Shown: piece by piece, positions 30,183-39,740 of the stretch | Layout: the number at the start of each line of letters is the position of its first letter | Numbering within the stretch: the first letter of the stretch is position 1 | Assembly: GCA_043228905.1 (NCBI GenBank) | Contig: JBHGNT010000002.1 | Span: forward strand, 27,590,001 to 27,654,000 | Length of the DNA stretch: 64,000 nucleotides | Direction: 5' to 3' | From: Azolla caroliniana | Lineage: Eukaryota > Polypodiophyta | The notes under the pieces: generated by a model | The model's database searches: none | Told to the model about the DNA's origin: nothing | What the model saw: only the letters and a program-made list of their open reading frames with translations | Position numbers and translations under genes: made by a program

Positions 30183-32323
30183 CGGTTTTCGGAACCGAGG
30201 GAGTCGCGGTTACGTTCGTGGTTCGGCCGTACCGTCAGAAACTGGACCGAATGGCGCCCGTCTTGGCTTTTGACCCTCGCGTAGGCCGAACCATTGTCCA
30301 GCACCTTGGTCTCCATCCGCGCCGCCGTGATGTACGGCTCTCCCAGTATGACCGGATGCGAAGACGTCTCCTGCACGAAGAAGTGCTGGTCAATCTCGAC
30401 GTCGCCGATCTTGACTCGCACATTCGGACAGGCCCCGTGCAGTTCCTCGGTGGCGCGCGTTGCCGCCCTTATTTTCCACCCGTGCTTGGTGTTGATCGGC
30501 CATTTGCCCTTCTTATAGAAGTCCATGGACATCAAGTTGATCTCCGATCCGTGGTCCACCAAAGCTATCACCGGTTCCTGGACATCGCCGATCTTCACCG
30601 GGGTTTCCGTGGTCGCTCGGGCCCAGTGTGGTCTCGAATAGTGGCTTTCCGCCCACTCGTCTCCCAACGCCATGTCGTCTAGGTGCGTCGTCCGCACTTC
30701 CACCGGTCTTTCCGGTTCTGTCTCCGTCGACAGCCTCTTCCGTTTCACTAAGTCCACGATGGAGTCATGGAACTCCTTCTTGGCGATTCCCAGCACCTCT
30801 CGTAACGACAGCTCCACCTTGCTGTCGAGGATCCGCTCCTCCAGGACCTTTCGTAAGTCCGTGGTCCTTTCTATCTCCGTCCCCAGACGGTACCCGCCCT
30901 TCTGGGGTTTATCTTGCGTACCGGCCCCGCCGGCTTCGTCCCGTCGTGGCCCGGACCGGGTCTCGTATCGTTGTGAGGGCCCGGTCGTCCCGGGTTTCCC
31001 CACCCGCTTCTCTTCTACCAGAGCCTCGTAGTTCTGGCAAGCGGCTTCCACGAAGCCCGTCCTTTCCTCGACCGGGTCGCTCCACCCGGTCATCTCCCGT
31101 ACCCGTTTCTCCACACGGTCCGATTCCTCCCCTTTAAGCCTTGCACCGGCAAGGCCTTCTAGCATCGTCGGCCAGAATCCGGCTTTGCTTTCCTTTCGGG
31201 CCTCGCCGCCGCCGACTCGAATGCCGGCCGACGCCGAGTAGTGGACGGTTTCCGCGTGTCGGGCCGCCGCCTCTTCCATCAACCTTTTCATACCACCTCG
31301 CCCGTCGTTTCGGCTCAGGGCCCTTCGGGTGTCGCTGGCATGCACCCGTCCTTCCCACAGGTACACCACCCTGTTCCTCAGCGCCTCCGCGAAGTCGCCG
31401 CAGTCCTTCCGAATGTGGCTGACCTCATCGCACCACATGCACCTGTTTCCTGCCGCCGGACGTCGGTCACGAGCCGGTTCGCCTCCTTCCCTTCGGGCCT
31501 GCGCGATTTGGAGGTCCTTTATCGCCTTCGTCAATTCCTCCAGCGCCGCTCCTCCGGTTGAGACTCTGACTACGCCGGTCGAAGCCGAACCAGTTTCCAA
31601 CCATTCTCGGGTCTCTTCCTTTCGCACCTGTGGCGCTGGTTCGAGCTTCCTTGCTGCGACCGAGCCCGACCCGGTTGCCCCGTTATCCGCCCATTCTCGC
31701 CGTTTGTCGAAACGGCCACAGACCTTCCTGACAGCCGCCCAGTCGGTAGTGAGCCCGTCTTCGGTTTCCAGCAAGAGGCCCACTTGCTCCCGATCCCGCT
31801 CGTCGACCGACTTGACAAACAGCAAGACCCGACTCGTGTCCAGGATGGTTCGGTCGAGCGCCGAAAGGCGCGCAAAGTTTTCCTCGAACTCCCGGAGGAG
31901 CGCCGACGCGTTTCTTCCCTTCCCCGGGGACTCCACCCATTCCATGAACCTTCGCTTCGAAAGCCGGAGCGCGTCGTCCAGACCGTATTTCTCTAGGAGC
32001 CGACCTTCGAACTCCTCCCAGGTACGGCTCTCCGTCCGCACCTCGAGCACCTCCGCATGGATGCTCGGCATCGCCACTCGGGGAAATCCGGCAAGACGCC
32101 TTTCTTCCGGAATGTCCCGCATCAGCATCTCTGCACCGTAGGACGCCAAATACCTCGTGGCATCCTTCCCATCGAACCGGCCGATCGTGCCGACGACCGC
32201 CTCAATAGCTCTGTCGAGGGCACCGGTGCCCTCGCGCGCGTTTACAATCCGATCCACGGCCGAAGCCATGGCCTCTGCAAGATCCGACCCCCTCATCTTC
32301 TGCTCTTCTGCCGCCTCTTTCAC
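30170..32323 (-). CDS. Gypsy C gag with C-terminal protease
   Basis: 717 residues. The N-terminal half is hydrophilic capsid-like sequence. A CCHC knuckle CMWCDEVSHIRKDC lies at about 293-308. The aspartic protease is fused at the C-terminus (about 585-700): ALVDHGSEINLMS, then PVILGEPYI and the Ile/Leu-rich flap-side region. The active-site triplet is D-H-G rather than D-S/T-G. The start ATG lies only 18 bp from the LTR, so the leader is extremely short and overlaps the putative PBS. The frame ends in TTT TAG, and pol is open in the -1 frame across this point. A related protein in element J has the same DHG. Confidence 0.9.
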   Translation of the reverse strand: MKEAAEEQKMRGSDLAEAMASAVDRIVNAREGTGALDRAIEAVVGTIGRFDGKDATRYLASYGAEMLMRDIPEERRLAGFPRVAMPSIHAEVLEVRTESRTWEEFEGRLLEKYGLDDALRLSKRRFMEWVESPGKGRNASALLREFEENFARLSALDRTILDTSRVLLFVKSVDERDREQVGLLLETEDGLTTDWAAVRKVCGRFDKRREWADNGATGSGSVAARKLEPAPQVRKEETREWLETGSASTGVVRVSTGGAALEELTKAIKDLQIAQARREGGEPARDRRPAAGNRCMWCDEVSHIRKDCGDFAEALRNRVVYLWEGRVHASDTRRALSRNDGRGGMKRLMEEAAARHAETVHYSASAGIRVGGGEARKESKAGFWPTMLEGLAGARLKGEESDRVEKRVREMTGWSDPVEERTGFVEAACQNYEALVEEKRVGKPGTTGPSQRYETRSGPRRDEAGGAGTQDKPQKGGYRLGTEIERTTDLRKVLEERILDSKVELSLREVLGIAKKEFHDSIVDLVKRKRLSTETEPERPVEVRTTHLDDMALGDEWAESHYSRPHWARATTETPVKIGDVQEPVIALVDHGSEINLMSMDFYKKGKWPINTKHGWKIRAATRATEELHGACPNVRVKIGDVEIDQHFFVQETSSHPVILGEPYITAARMETKVLDNGSAYARVKSQDGRHSVQFLTVRPNHERNRDSLGSENREDF

Positions 32324-32340
32324 GTCGGGTTCACCAAAGA

Positions 32341-33121
32341 TGTCGAGGTTTTACGCAAGTGCGTGTAGAAACGAGGCGGGACCGCGGGGGTCTCGAACCA
32401 AAGAGCAAGCGAGGGAGGAGAAAGGGAGAGAACCGGCTACGCAGGACCGGGGATACACAGGGACGCGGCCCTTCAGCACGGAGAACGCGAACAGACACCG
32501 ACACAGACAGATGCGAATGACCAAATATGTATATTAAGAAAAATGGCTAACACGACTACAACCCTCGATGGGGCACAGGTTGGTTACAACCGAGCAGGCC
32601 GGCGAACAGATGCCGATGCCTGTTCGCTTCGACGCACAAAGGGGCTGCCGGAAGCACTCGGGCGTTCCTCGAAACAGCGCGAGCCCCCTCGGAACCCTGC
32701 ACAGAAAAGCTATGGAGCTCAAGAAGGAAGGAAACAGAGAGAGAGAGAAGCGTCCAGAAACGGTCCGACAGCACTTCGTTCTCTCCGCGCCAGATCCCTG
32801 CAATAGCTCTTTCCTGCTCCTTATATAGGCCGACGAGCAGGCCGTCATGTCAGCTTTATTCCCTGTCCCTTTTGGACAGGGATTCGCTTCGTCCTTCACG
32901 CATCCGCGTAGTTACGCCGCCGACTCGTACAGTTCCTTCGCTCGCGCGCGCGACCGAAAAGACTGTTCGCGCGGTCTTTGTCTCCACTTGTGTTAGGGCC
33001 CGTTCCCGCCGATTATCCTCCTAATTCGCTTCGACGCACAACTCGGAGCGTGCGCGCGTGAAGAACCGGTTCCCACGCCTTGGTGCGCCGATTCCGCCTA
33101 TGGACGGTTTTCTTCACGACA
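32341..33121 (-). repeat. Gypsy C 5' LTR
   Basis: 781-bp partner of the 25839-26619 LTR. The gag start lies immediately beyond its internal edge. Confidence 0.95.
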
Positions 33122-33404
33122 GCGCGAGAGAGGAAGAGGTAGACGCCTCTGTGTATTTCCGCCGCCTGTGGCGAGGACAGCGAGCTCAAGGTCGTCGCCT
33201 TGCAGCTCGCCATTGTATACTTCTCTGTATAGTGTTGATTTGGAGTCTCGTACTCCCGTGGTTTTTCCCATCTAGGGTTTTCCACGTTAATCCCTATGTT
33301 CGCGTTGTGTTTCTCTCTGTGGTTCCTATTTTCTGCTGCATTGATTCGCGATTACTCGGTTGTGGCCGAGTGGTGAAGGTTAATCGAAGTGTCGATTACC
33401 AACA
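33122..33404 (+). repeat. Copia B 5' LTR, second part
   Basis: Resumes with GCGC, the duplicated target, and ends GATTACCAACA. The PBS of B (TGGTATCAGAGC, 33408-33419) follows three bases later. Confidence 0.92.
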
Positions 33405-33508
33405 AACTGGTATCAGAGCGGGTTGCTGCAGAAAATGGAAGGCGGCGGCAGCGGGCAGCCGGGGATGATGTGCTGAATGCGCAGAATTACGCCGACTGGA
33501 AGATCAAG

Positions 33509-36500
33509 ATGGAGGATCTTCTGATTGTTCGGGACCTGTACGAACCGATTGACAGGTTGGAAATACCGAAGGGGGTACTTGAGTCGGAATGGAAACTCCT
33601 GAACCGGAAAGCCGTAGCGACGATCCGACAATATGTCGATGTAAGCGTCCTACAACATGTGGCGAACGACACCAACGCATATGAGATGTGGAAGAAGCTG
33701 TCGGGCCTCTACGAGAGGAAGAATGCGTTGAACCGGACCTCCCTGATGAGGAAGATAGTGAACCTCAAGTACCGGGACGGCGAGAGTATGGTTGAACATG
33801 TAAGCACGTTCATGGGATTCGTGAACCAGCTTGCGGCGATTAAGTTCCCGTTGGAGGATGCAATGCAAGCCATCATCCTGATGTGTACATTGCCGGAAAG
33901 CTGGGAGAACTTGGTGGTGACTCTCAGCACCTCCTGCACAGAGGATAACCTATCCTTGCAAACGGTAAAGACAAGTATTTTGAACGAAGAAGCGCGTCGG
34001 AGAGATAAAGAACCGGCCTCCGACCCGAAGGCGCTGCTTACCGAATCGGATCGGGGAAGACAATGGAACCGGAGTCCGCAAAGACGGGAGAAGTCGGGGA
34101 CCCGGTCGCAGTCAAGAGGAAGGCCCACATGCTTCCACTGTGGGAAGCCGGGGCACTTCCGAAAGAATTGTCGGCATTACCGAAAAGACAACGGAGCCGA
34201 CGACACCGATTCGAAGAAGTCACCGGAGAGAAACGGTGCATACCGGGGAGCCACGGACCGGAGAGGTTCGGATCGGCGAGGGCAGGACCGGAAAGGAACA
34301 ACGGCACTCGCGGCAAGTGAGGAAGAAATCATGCTCATCACAGAAGAAGGTGAACTAAACATTGCCGGCGATGAGACGACCTGGGTGGTCGATTCCGGAG
34401 CATCGTTCCACCTGACCCCGGAGAGAAGATATTTCTCATCCTACACAGCCGGTGAGCATGGCTGTGTTCGGATGGGAAATGAAGGTACGTGCCGGATAGC
34501 CGGCATAGGCGACGTGTGGTTGACAACCCCGACCGGATGCAAAATGCTGCTGAAGGATGTCCGACACGTTCCGGAGGTTCGATTGAACCTGATTTCGGCC
34601 GGGAGGCTAGACGATGAAGGCTACACAGGTAGCATCCGGAACGGCGTAATGAAGTTCAGCAAGGGGAGCCTGATAGTGGCTCGGGCCCGGAAAGACAACA
34701 CACTGTACCTGATGAATGCTCGGTTATGTCCGGAAGAGCTGAATGTGGCAGCCGACACTGCCGGTGAGCTGTGGCACAAAAGACTGTGCCACATGAGTGA
34801 GAAGGGGATGAAGAGGCTTGCAGAAGACAACCTTATTCCAGTGAAGCATGTGCACCTGGAGAAGTGCACCGATTGCCTGGCCGGTAAGCAGAACCGAACC
34901 TCCTTCCACTCAAGGCCACCGACGAGACGTAGCGCACCATTGGAGTTGGTGCACACCGATGTGTGTCAGGTAGAAACGAAGTCACATGGCGGAGCCCAGT
35001 ACTTCGTAACTTTCATAGATGATCATAGCCGAAGACTGTGGACGGCACCGATGAAGACAAAGGACCAAGTGTTGTCCGTCTTCAAAGAACTCCACGTGAG
35101 AGTGGAAAGAGAATCCGGCAAGAAGCTGAAAGCGATACGAGCGGATAACGGAGGGGAATACCGGGGGCAGTTCCAGGAGTACTGTCGCTCGAAGGGAATC
35201 CGACTCGAGTTTACTGTGCCGAAGACGCCGGAACTGAACGGGCTGGCCGAGAGGATGAACCGGACCATAATGGAGAGGGTCCGGAGTATGCTAGCGCATG
35301 CGAAATTACCCAAGGGATTTTGGGCTGAGGCAATGTCGACGGCGACATATGTGATAAACAGATCACCCTCAGTACCTTTGGACGGAGACACGCCGCAGAG
35401 AGTGTGGGCCGGTAGGGAAGTATCCTACCGGCATCTGAAGGTGTTCGGGTGTCTCGCATACGTGCATGTGGCAAAGGACCGGAGAGGAAAGCTAGATCCA
35501 AAGACTCGGCCATGCATATTCCTCGGTTACGGCGACGACGAGTTCGGCTACCGAGTATGGGACCCGGTTGACAAGAAGATATTCCGGAGTCGTGATATCA
35601 TCTTCATGGAGAACAAGACACTCACCGACTGGGAGTCGGAGAAGAAGATGAAGAGCTCCAAGTCAACCGGTGAGGATCAACTTTATGAGGAGCAGTCCCG
35701 ACCGGCAAGGGACCGGCTAGCACTCGAGGATCCGGCCGAAGACGGTGAAGAAACAGAACCGGATGAAGAAGATGAAAATGATACCGGAACCGGCCCCGAT
35801 CCCGAAATGGATTCGGATGAAGAAGAAGAATCGGAAGAACCGGTTACCGAAGCTCCCGAACGGAGATATCCTCTAAGAGAGAGGAGGGCCCCCCGGAGAT
35901 TTCCGGATCCAGAGCACGTGCTGCTAACCGACGAGGGGGAGCCGGAGAGCTTTGAAGAAGCAAAGCACGACACCCAGAGCCGCAGGTGGTTGAGTGCCAT
36001 GCAGGACGAGATGGATTCCCTGCATGAGAACCACACATATGAACTAGTGGAGTTGCCGAAAGGAAAGCGGGCACTTCGAAACAAGTGGGTGTTCAAGCTG
36101 AAACCGGGAGATGCCGGAAACCCCCCGAGATACAAAGCCAGGATCGTGGTGAAGGGGTTTCAGCAGAAGAAGGGCGTCGACTTCGACGAGATATTTGCCC
36201 CGGTAGTGAAGATGACCTCCATCCGGACGGTGCTGAGCATAGCGGCAAGCATGGACCTCGAGGTAGAACAGATGGACGTGAAGACGGCATTCCTTCACGG
36301 TGACCTCGATGAAGAGATCTACATGCAGCAACCGGAAGGATTCGAGAAGAAAGGGAAGGAGCACCTGGTATGCCGGTTGAAGAAGAGCCTTTACGGACTG
36401 AAGCAGGCTCCCCGGCAATGGTACCGGAAATTCGACTCCTTCATGACCGACGAAGGGTACCTCAAAACGCAGTCCGACCACTGCGTGTTTGTGAAGAAGT

Positions 36501-37510
36501 TCGAAGGAGGAGACTTCCTAATACTCCTCCTGTACGTGGACGACATGTTGATCGTCGGACGGGACCAGGTCAAGATACGGATGCTGAAGAAGGCTCTTCA
36601 CCGAACCTTCTCAATGAAGGACTTGGGTCCGGCGAGGCAAATACTAGGGATGCATATCATCCGGGACCGGAAGAAGAAGCAGTTGTGGCTGTCACAGGAG
36701 AAGTACGTGACGAAGGTGCTTCACCGGTTCAACATGTCGGAAGCAAGACCGGTCGGATCGACCCTCCCGGCAAACTGCAAGCTGTCCAACAAGCAAAGTC
36801 CCAAGACAAAGGCTGAAAAGGAGGATATGATGAAAGTGCCATATGCCTCAGCCATCGGGAGCTTGATGTACGCCATGGTGTGTACGAGACCGGACATCGG
36901 ATATGCAGTCGGAGTGGTGAGCCGGTACATGAGCAATCCCGGCAAAGAGCATTGGAACGCGGCCAAGTGGATACTCCGATACCTGAAGGGCACAGCAAAC
37001 GTGTGCCTCCGATTCGGCTCCGGTAAGCCCGAACTCGACGGCTTCACTGATTCGGATATGTCGGCTGATGCAGATACCAGCCGGTCCACATCAGGGTATG
37101 TGATGACGTATGCAGGGGGAGCAGTTTCGTGGCAGTCGAGGCTGCAGAAGACGGTTGCGTTGTCAACCACGGAGGCGGAGTACATGGCAGCTGTTGAAGC
37201 CGGCAAGGAAATAATATGGATGAAGGACTTCATTAGAGAGCTCGGTATCCGGCAGGAGGAGTACCGACTCTACTGCGACAGTCAGAGTGCAATCCACCTT
37301 GCGAAGAACGCGGCCTATCACTCCCGGACGAAGCACATCCAGCGAAGATATCACTGGATCCGGGAAAGGATAGAAGACAAGGAGTTCGTGCTGACGAAGG
37401 TCCACACGGACGAGAACGGGTCGGATATGCTGACCAAGGTGCTCACACCCGACAAGCTGGAAGCATGCCGGAAGAGGATCGGATTGGAGAGACATCCCAT
37501 GCCGAAGTGA
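33509..37510 (+). CDS. Copia B gag-pol polyprotein
   Basis: One continuous frame of 1333 residues from the first in-frame ATG. Gag is followed by CCHC knuckle CFHCGKPGHFRKNC (about 208-221), protease WVVDSGASFHLTP (about 293), GAG-pre-integrase LWHKRLCHMSEKG, integrase core with HTDVCQ, RADNGGEY and ELNGLAERMNR (about 480-580), RT with QMDVKTAFLHGDLDEE and LLLYVDDMLIVG (about 1009), then RNase H with VALSTTEAEYMAA. PR-INT-RT-RH order and motifs resemble the TNT1/Tork type. The frame is open upstream of 33509 through LNAQNYADWKIK, which belongs to gag. A better-placed ATG at 33435 is in another frame, so a small indel may have damaged the true start. All catalytic residues are present. Confidence 0.93.
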   Translation: MEDLLIVRDLYEPIDRLEIPKGVLESEWKLLNRKAVATIRQYVDVSVLQHVANDTNAYEMWKKLSGLYERKNALNRTSLMRKIVNLKYRDGESMVEHVSTFMGFVNQLAAIKFPLEDAMQAIILMCTLPESWENLVVTLSTSCTEDNLSLQTVKTSILNEEARRRDKEPASDPKALLTESDRGRQWNRSPQRREKSGTRSQSRGRPTCFHCGKPGHFRKNCRHYRKDNGADDTDSKKSPERNGAYRGATDRRGSDRRGQDRKGTTALAASEEEIMLITEEGELNIAGDETTWVVDSGASFHLTPERRYFSSYTAGEHGCVRMGNEGTCRIAGIGDVWLTTPTGCKMLLKDVRHVPEVRLNLISAGRLDDEGYTGSIRNGVMKFSKGSLIVARARKDNTLYLMNARLCPEELNVAADTAGELWHKRLCHMSEKGMKRLAEDNLIPVKHVHLEKCTDCLAGKQNRTSFHSRPPTRRSAPLELVHTDVCQVETKSHGGAQYFVTFIDDHSRRLWTAPMKTKDQVLSVFKELHVRVERESGKKLKAIRADNGGEYRGQFQEYCRSKGIRLEFTVPKTPELNGLAERMNRTIMERVRSMLAHAKLPKGFWAEAMSTATYVINRSPSVPLDGDTPQRVWAGREVSYRHLKVFGCLAYVHVAKDRRGKLDPKTRPCIFLGYGDDEFGYRVWDPVDKKIFRSRDIIFMENKTLTDWESEKKMKSSKSTGEDQLYEEQSRPARDRLALEDPAEDGEETEPDEEDENDTGTGPDPEMDSDEEEESEEPVTEAPERRYPLRERRAPRRFPDPEHVLLTDEGEPESFEEAKHDTQSRRWLSAMQDEMDSLHENHTYELVELPKGKRALRNKWVFKLKPGDAGNPPRYKARIVVKGFQQKKGVDFDEIFAPVVKMTSIRTVLSIAASMDLEVEQMDVKTAFLHGDLDEEIYMQQPEGFEKKGKEHLVCRLKKSLYGLKQAPRQWYRKFDSFMTDEGYLKTQSDHCVFVKKFEGGDFLILLLYVDDMLIVGRDQVKIRMLKKALHRTFSMKDLGPARQILGMHIIRDRKKKQLWLSQEKYVTKVLHRFNMSEARPVGSTLPANCKLSNKQSPKTKAEKEDMMKVPYASAIGSLMYAMVCTRPDIGYAVGVVSRYMSNPGKEHWNAAKWILRYLKGTANVCLRFGSGKPELDGFTDSDMSADADTSRSTSGYVMTYAGGAVSWQSRLQKTVALSTTEAEYMAAVEAGKEIIWMKDFIRELGIRQEEYRLYCDSQSAIHLAKNAAYHSRTKHIQRRYHWIRERIEDKEFVLTKVHTDENGSDMLTKVLTPDKLEACRKRIGLERHPMPK

Positions 37511-37520
37511 AGGGGGAGTT

Positions 37521-38136
37521 TGTTGGGATTATGGTCCCTTCGGATGGGATGGTCGGATATCGGAGATGAATGCCGACAAGCCCGGTTTCGGTTTCGGAAC
37601 CGGATGATGAAGACCCCGACTTCGGAGTCGGATGACGAATGTACCCGAAGAAGAGATCCGGATGCAGGGACATATCCGTGAATATGTCTGCTAAGGGCCC
37701 CTGAGGCTATAGTTGTAAATAGCCCCAAAGTCATATATGTATAAATATGACTTAGGGCAAATAGTTTTGGAGTTGCTGATCATTTTTCTGTTTTTCCACT
37801 TTAGAGGAGTGAAGAGAGAAAGCAGCCGTGAGAGAGGGAGAGAGAGAGATAGAGCGCGAGAGAGGAAGAGGTAGACGCCTCTGTGTATTTCCGCCGCCTG
37901 TGGCGAGGACAGCGAGCTCAAGGTCGTCGCCTTGCAGCTCGCCATTGTATACTTCTCTGTATAGTGTTGATTTGGAGTCTCGTACTCCCGTGGTTTTTCC
38001 CATCTAGGGTTTTCCACGTTAATCCCTGTGTTCGCGTTGTGTTTCTCTCTGTGGTTCCTATTTTCTGCTGCATTGATTCGCGATTACTCGGTTGTGGCCG
38101 AGTGGTGAAGGTTAATCGAAGTGTCGATTACCAACA
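37521..38136 (+). repeat. Copia B 3' LTR
   Basis: 616 bp, TGTTGGGATT...TACCAACA, preceded by the polypurine tract GAAGGGGGAGTT. Intact copy used here to reconstruct the split 5' LTR boundaries. Confidence 0.95.
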
Positions 38137-38205
38137 CAAGATGATGCAATACCTCGTCGGCCAAGGGTATTGGAACTACATCAACGACACTCAAGAAAAT
38201 CGACC
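38137..38205 (+). pseudogene. Copia A gag, continuation after B
   Basis: Begins with the B target duplication CAAGA and reads KMMQYLVGQGYWNYINDTQEN in frame with 25426-25501. It stops abruptly at about 38206, where a truncated copia LTR (D family) begins. The remainder of A is deleted. Confidence 0.8.
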
Positions 38206-38676
38206 CGACTCAATGAACCTCTCATCGGATGGAAGGGACATATGTGTAAATATGTTCCAGAGAGCCCATTGGGGCTATATTTGTAAATAGCTCGAAAGTC
38301 ATATTGGTATAAATATGACCTAGGGCAAACTTAATTATGATGATAGAGTTATTGGTGTAACTTCTGTACAGTGCGTAAGAGAGAGAGAGAGCGATATATA
38401 GAGATTGTGTCTCTGTTGTAACCGCCGCTAGGCGAAGATTGTGAGCAAGAGGTCGTTGCCTCTGTGCTCCCTATTGTATTCTTCTTACAGAGTGATAGTT
38501 TGGAGTCTGTGGACTCCCGTGGTTTTTCCCTCTCAGGGTTTTCCACGTTAATATCCTGTGTATTCTCTTTCTGTTTTGTGTACTTACCTCCATTCCCATT
38601 TCGTCCGTGTTTTGATTGTCATCAAGTGATCTACGCTTCGGTTGTGGCCGGAGATTAATCCGCATATTACACGTCA
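38206..38676 (+). repeat. Copia D-family LTR, 5'-truncated, plus orientation
   Basis: Matches the complete D LTR at 38901-39461 in inverted orientation, but lacks about the first 110 bp. It ends ...CACGTCA, and beyond it the minus strand of gypsy E resumes in the RT (DLRIGYHQILISEKDVPQ). The left side abuts a copia A gag fragment, which marks a deletion breakpoint. Confidence 0.85.
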
Positions 38677-39740
38677 TTTGAGGAACATCTTTCTCACTTA
38701 TAAGAATTTGATGGTAGCCTATACGAAGATCAAGTTTCGTAAAATATCAATTAGATTGTCAGGTTGGGGTAATGGATATGAATTCTTGATCGTCACTTTA
38801 TTCAAGCGTCTCTAATTGATACACATATGCCATGTGCCCTCTTTCTTTTTTACCAAGAGAACAGGTGCACCCCATGGGGATTTACTATAACATATATAAC
38901 TGACGTGCAATATGCGGATTACTGAGGCCACAACCAAAGCGTAGATCACTTGGTGACAATCAAAACACGGACGAAATGGGAATGGAGGTAAGTACACAAA
39001 ACAGAAAGAGAATACATAAGATATTAACGTGGAAAACCTTGAGAGGGAAAAACCACGGGAGTCCACAAACTCAAAACTATCACTCTGTAAGAAGAATAGA
39101 ATAGGGAGCATAGAGGCAACGACCTCTTGCCCACAATCTTCGTCTAGCGGCGGTTACAACAGAGACACAATCTCTGTATATCGCTCTCTCTCTCTCTTAC
39201 GCACTGTACAGAAGTTACACCAATAACTCTATCATCATAATTAAGTTTGCCCTAGGTCATATTTATACTAATATGACTTTCGGGCTATTTACAAATATAG
39301 CCCCAATGGGCTCTCTGGAACATATTTACACATATGTCCCTTCCATCCGATGAGAGGTTCTCACCGGGTCTTCCTTGCCGGGTACTCCACATCCGGTTCT
39401 CACCGGGTCTTCCAGATTCGGTTCTTCTAACTTCCCATCTGGAGGGACCTGTTTCCTAACAATAACCTATTCGTAAATAGTTCTTGAGTTACTTAGATAC
39501 CTCATCCTCTTCGGATCGACTTAAGTGATACGGAGGTATACTTATTGGTGCAACACTAGGTACAATATCTATACGATGGTCTATATTACGTTTAGGAGAG
39601 GTAACCCATGTGGTAGTTCACTTGGAAAAACACCACGAAAATCATTTAAGATTGCATCGAGTTGTTGTTCAAAATATTATAAATGACCCGAGACACTATT
39701 GATATTATAAACGTGAATGTTTGGATCAAGTACACAATAA
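38677..39740 (-). pseudogene. Gypsy E RT, interrupted by solo LTR D
   Basis: Right of D the minus strand encodes the pre-RT stretch FRGVFPSELPHGLP and SRSEEDEVSKQ-like sequence up to YLRIGY. Left of D it continues SPWGAPVLLVKKKEGTWHMCIN, then LNKVTIKNSYPLP and DLRIGYHQILISEKDVPQ. This is a standard Ty3/gypsy RT N-terminal half. It contains stops and ends at 38677 before the catalytic box. Confidence 0.85.
38901..39461 (-). mobile_element. Copia solo LTR D
   Basis: 561 bp; on the minus strand TGTTAGGAAACAGG...CACGTCA. Perfect 5-bp target duplications ATAAC (38896-38900 and 39462-39466). Inserted into the RT of gypsy E between the codons for LRIGY and the SPWGAP block. It forms an inverted pair with 38206-38676. 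Confidence 0.93.

Larger units (their letters stand above)
25839..33121 (-). mobile_element. Complete Ty3/gypsy element C (young)
   Basis: LTRs 25839-26619 and 32341-33121 are both 781 bp, with ends TGTCGAGG...CACGACA on the plus strand. I see only two substitutions between them (near 25990/32492 and 26092/32594). Both large frames are open: gag-protease 32323-30170 and pol 30047-26691. The polypurine tract is AGGTGGGGGCGGA (minus strand, about 26620-26632). The sequence after the 5' LTR reads TCTTTGGTGAACC and should be the PBS; I cannot name the tRNA. Target duplication GCGT/GCGC. The nearly identical LTRs and intact frames suggest it moved recently and may be competent. Confidence 0.95.
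25502..38136 (+). mobile_element. Intact Ty1/copia element B, nested in A
   Basis: Flanked by perfect target duplications CAAGA (25497-25501 and 38137-38141). The 5' LTR is 25502-25838 plus 33122-33404, split by gypsy C. The 3' LTR is 37521-38136 (616 bp). Removing C and its 4-bp duplication gives exactly 616 bp for the 5' LTR. I see one substitution between the LTRs (CCCTATG versus CCCTGTG). PBS TGGTATCAGAGC is at 33408-33419 and a polypurine tract GAAGGGGGAG at 37509-37518. The near-identical LTRs and long open frame indicate a recent insertion. Confidence 0.95.

Noticed and set aside
26965-32368. Many plus-strand and alternative-frame ORFs across gypsy C, J and K
   Set aside because: They are GC-rich shadows of gag and pol; their translations are Arg/Ser/Pro-rich without domains.
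38206-39461. A single copia element with LTRs at both sides of the 224-bp spacer
   Set aside because: The two LTR copies are inverted, not direct, and the spacer is gypsy E RT sequence; one copy has its own ATAAC duplications.
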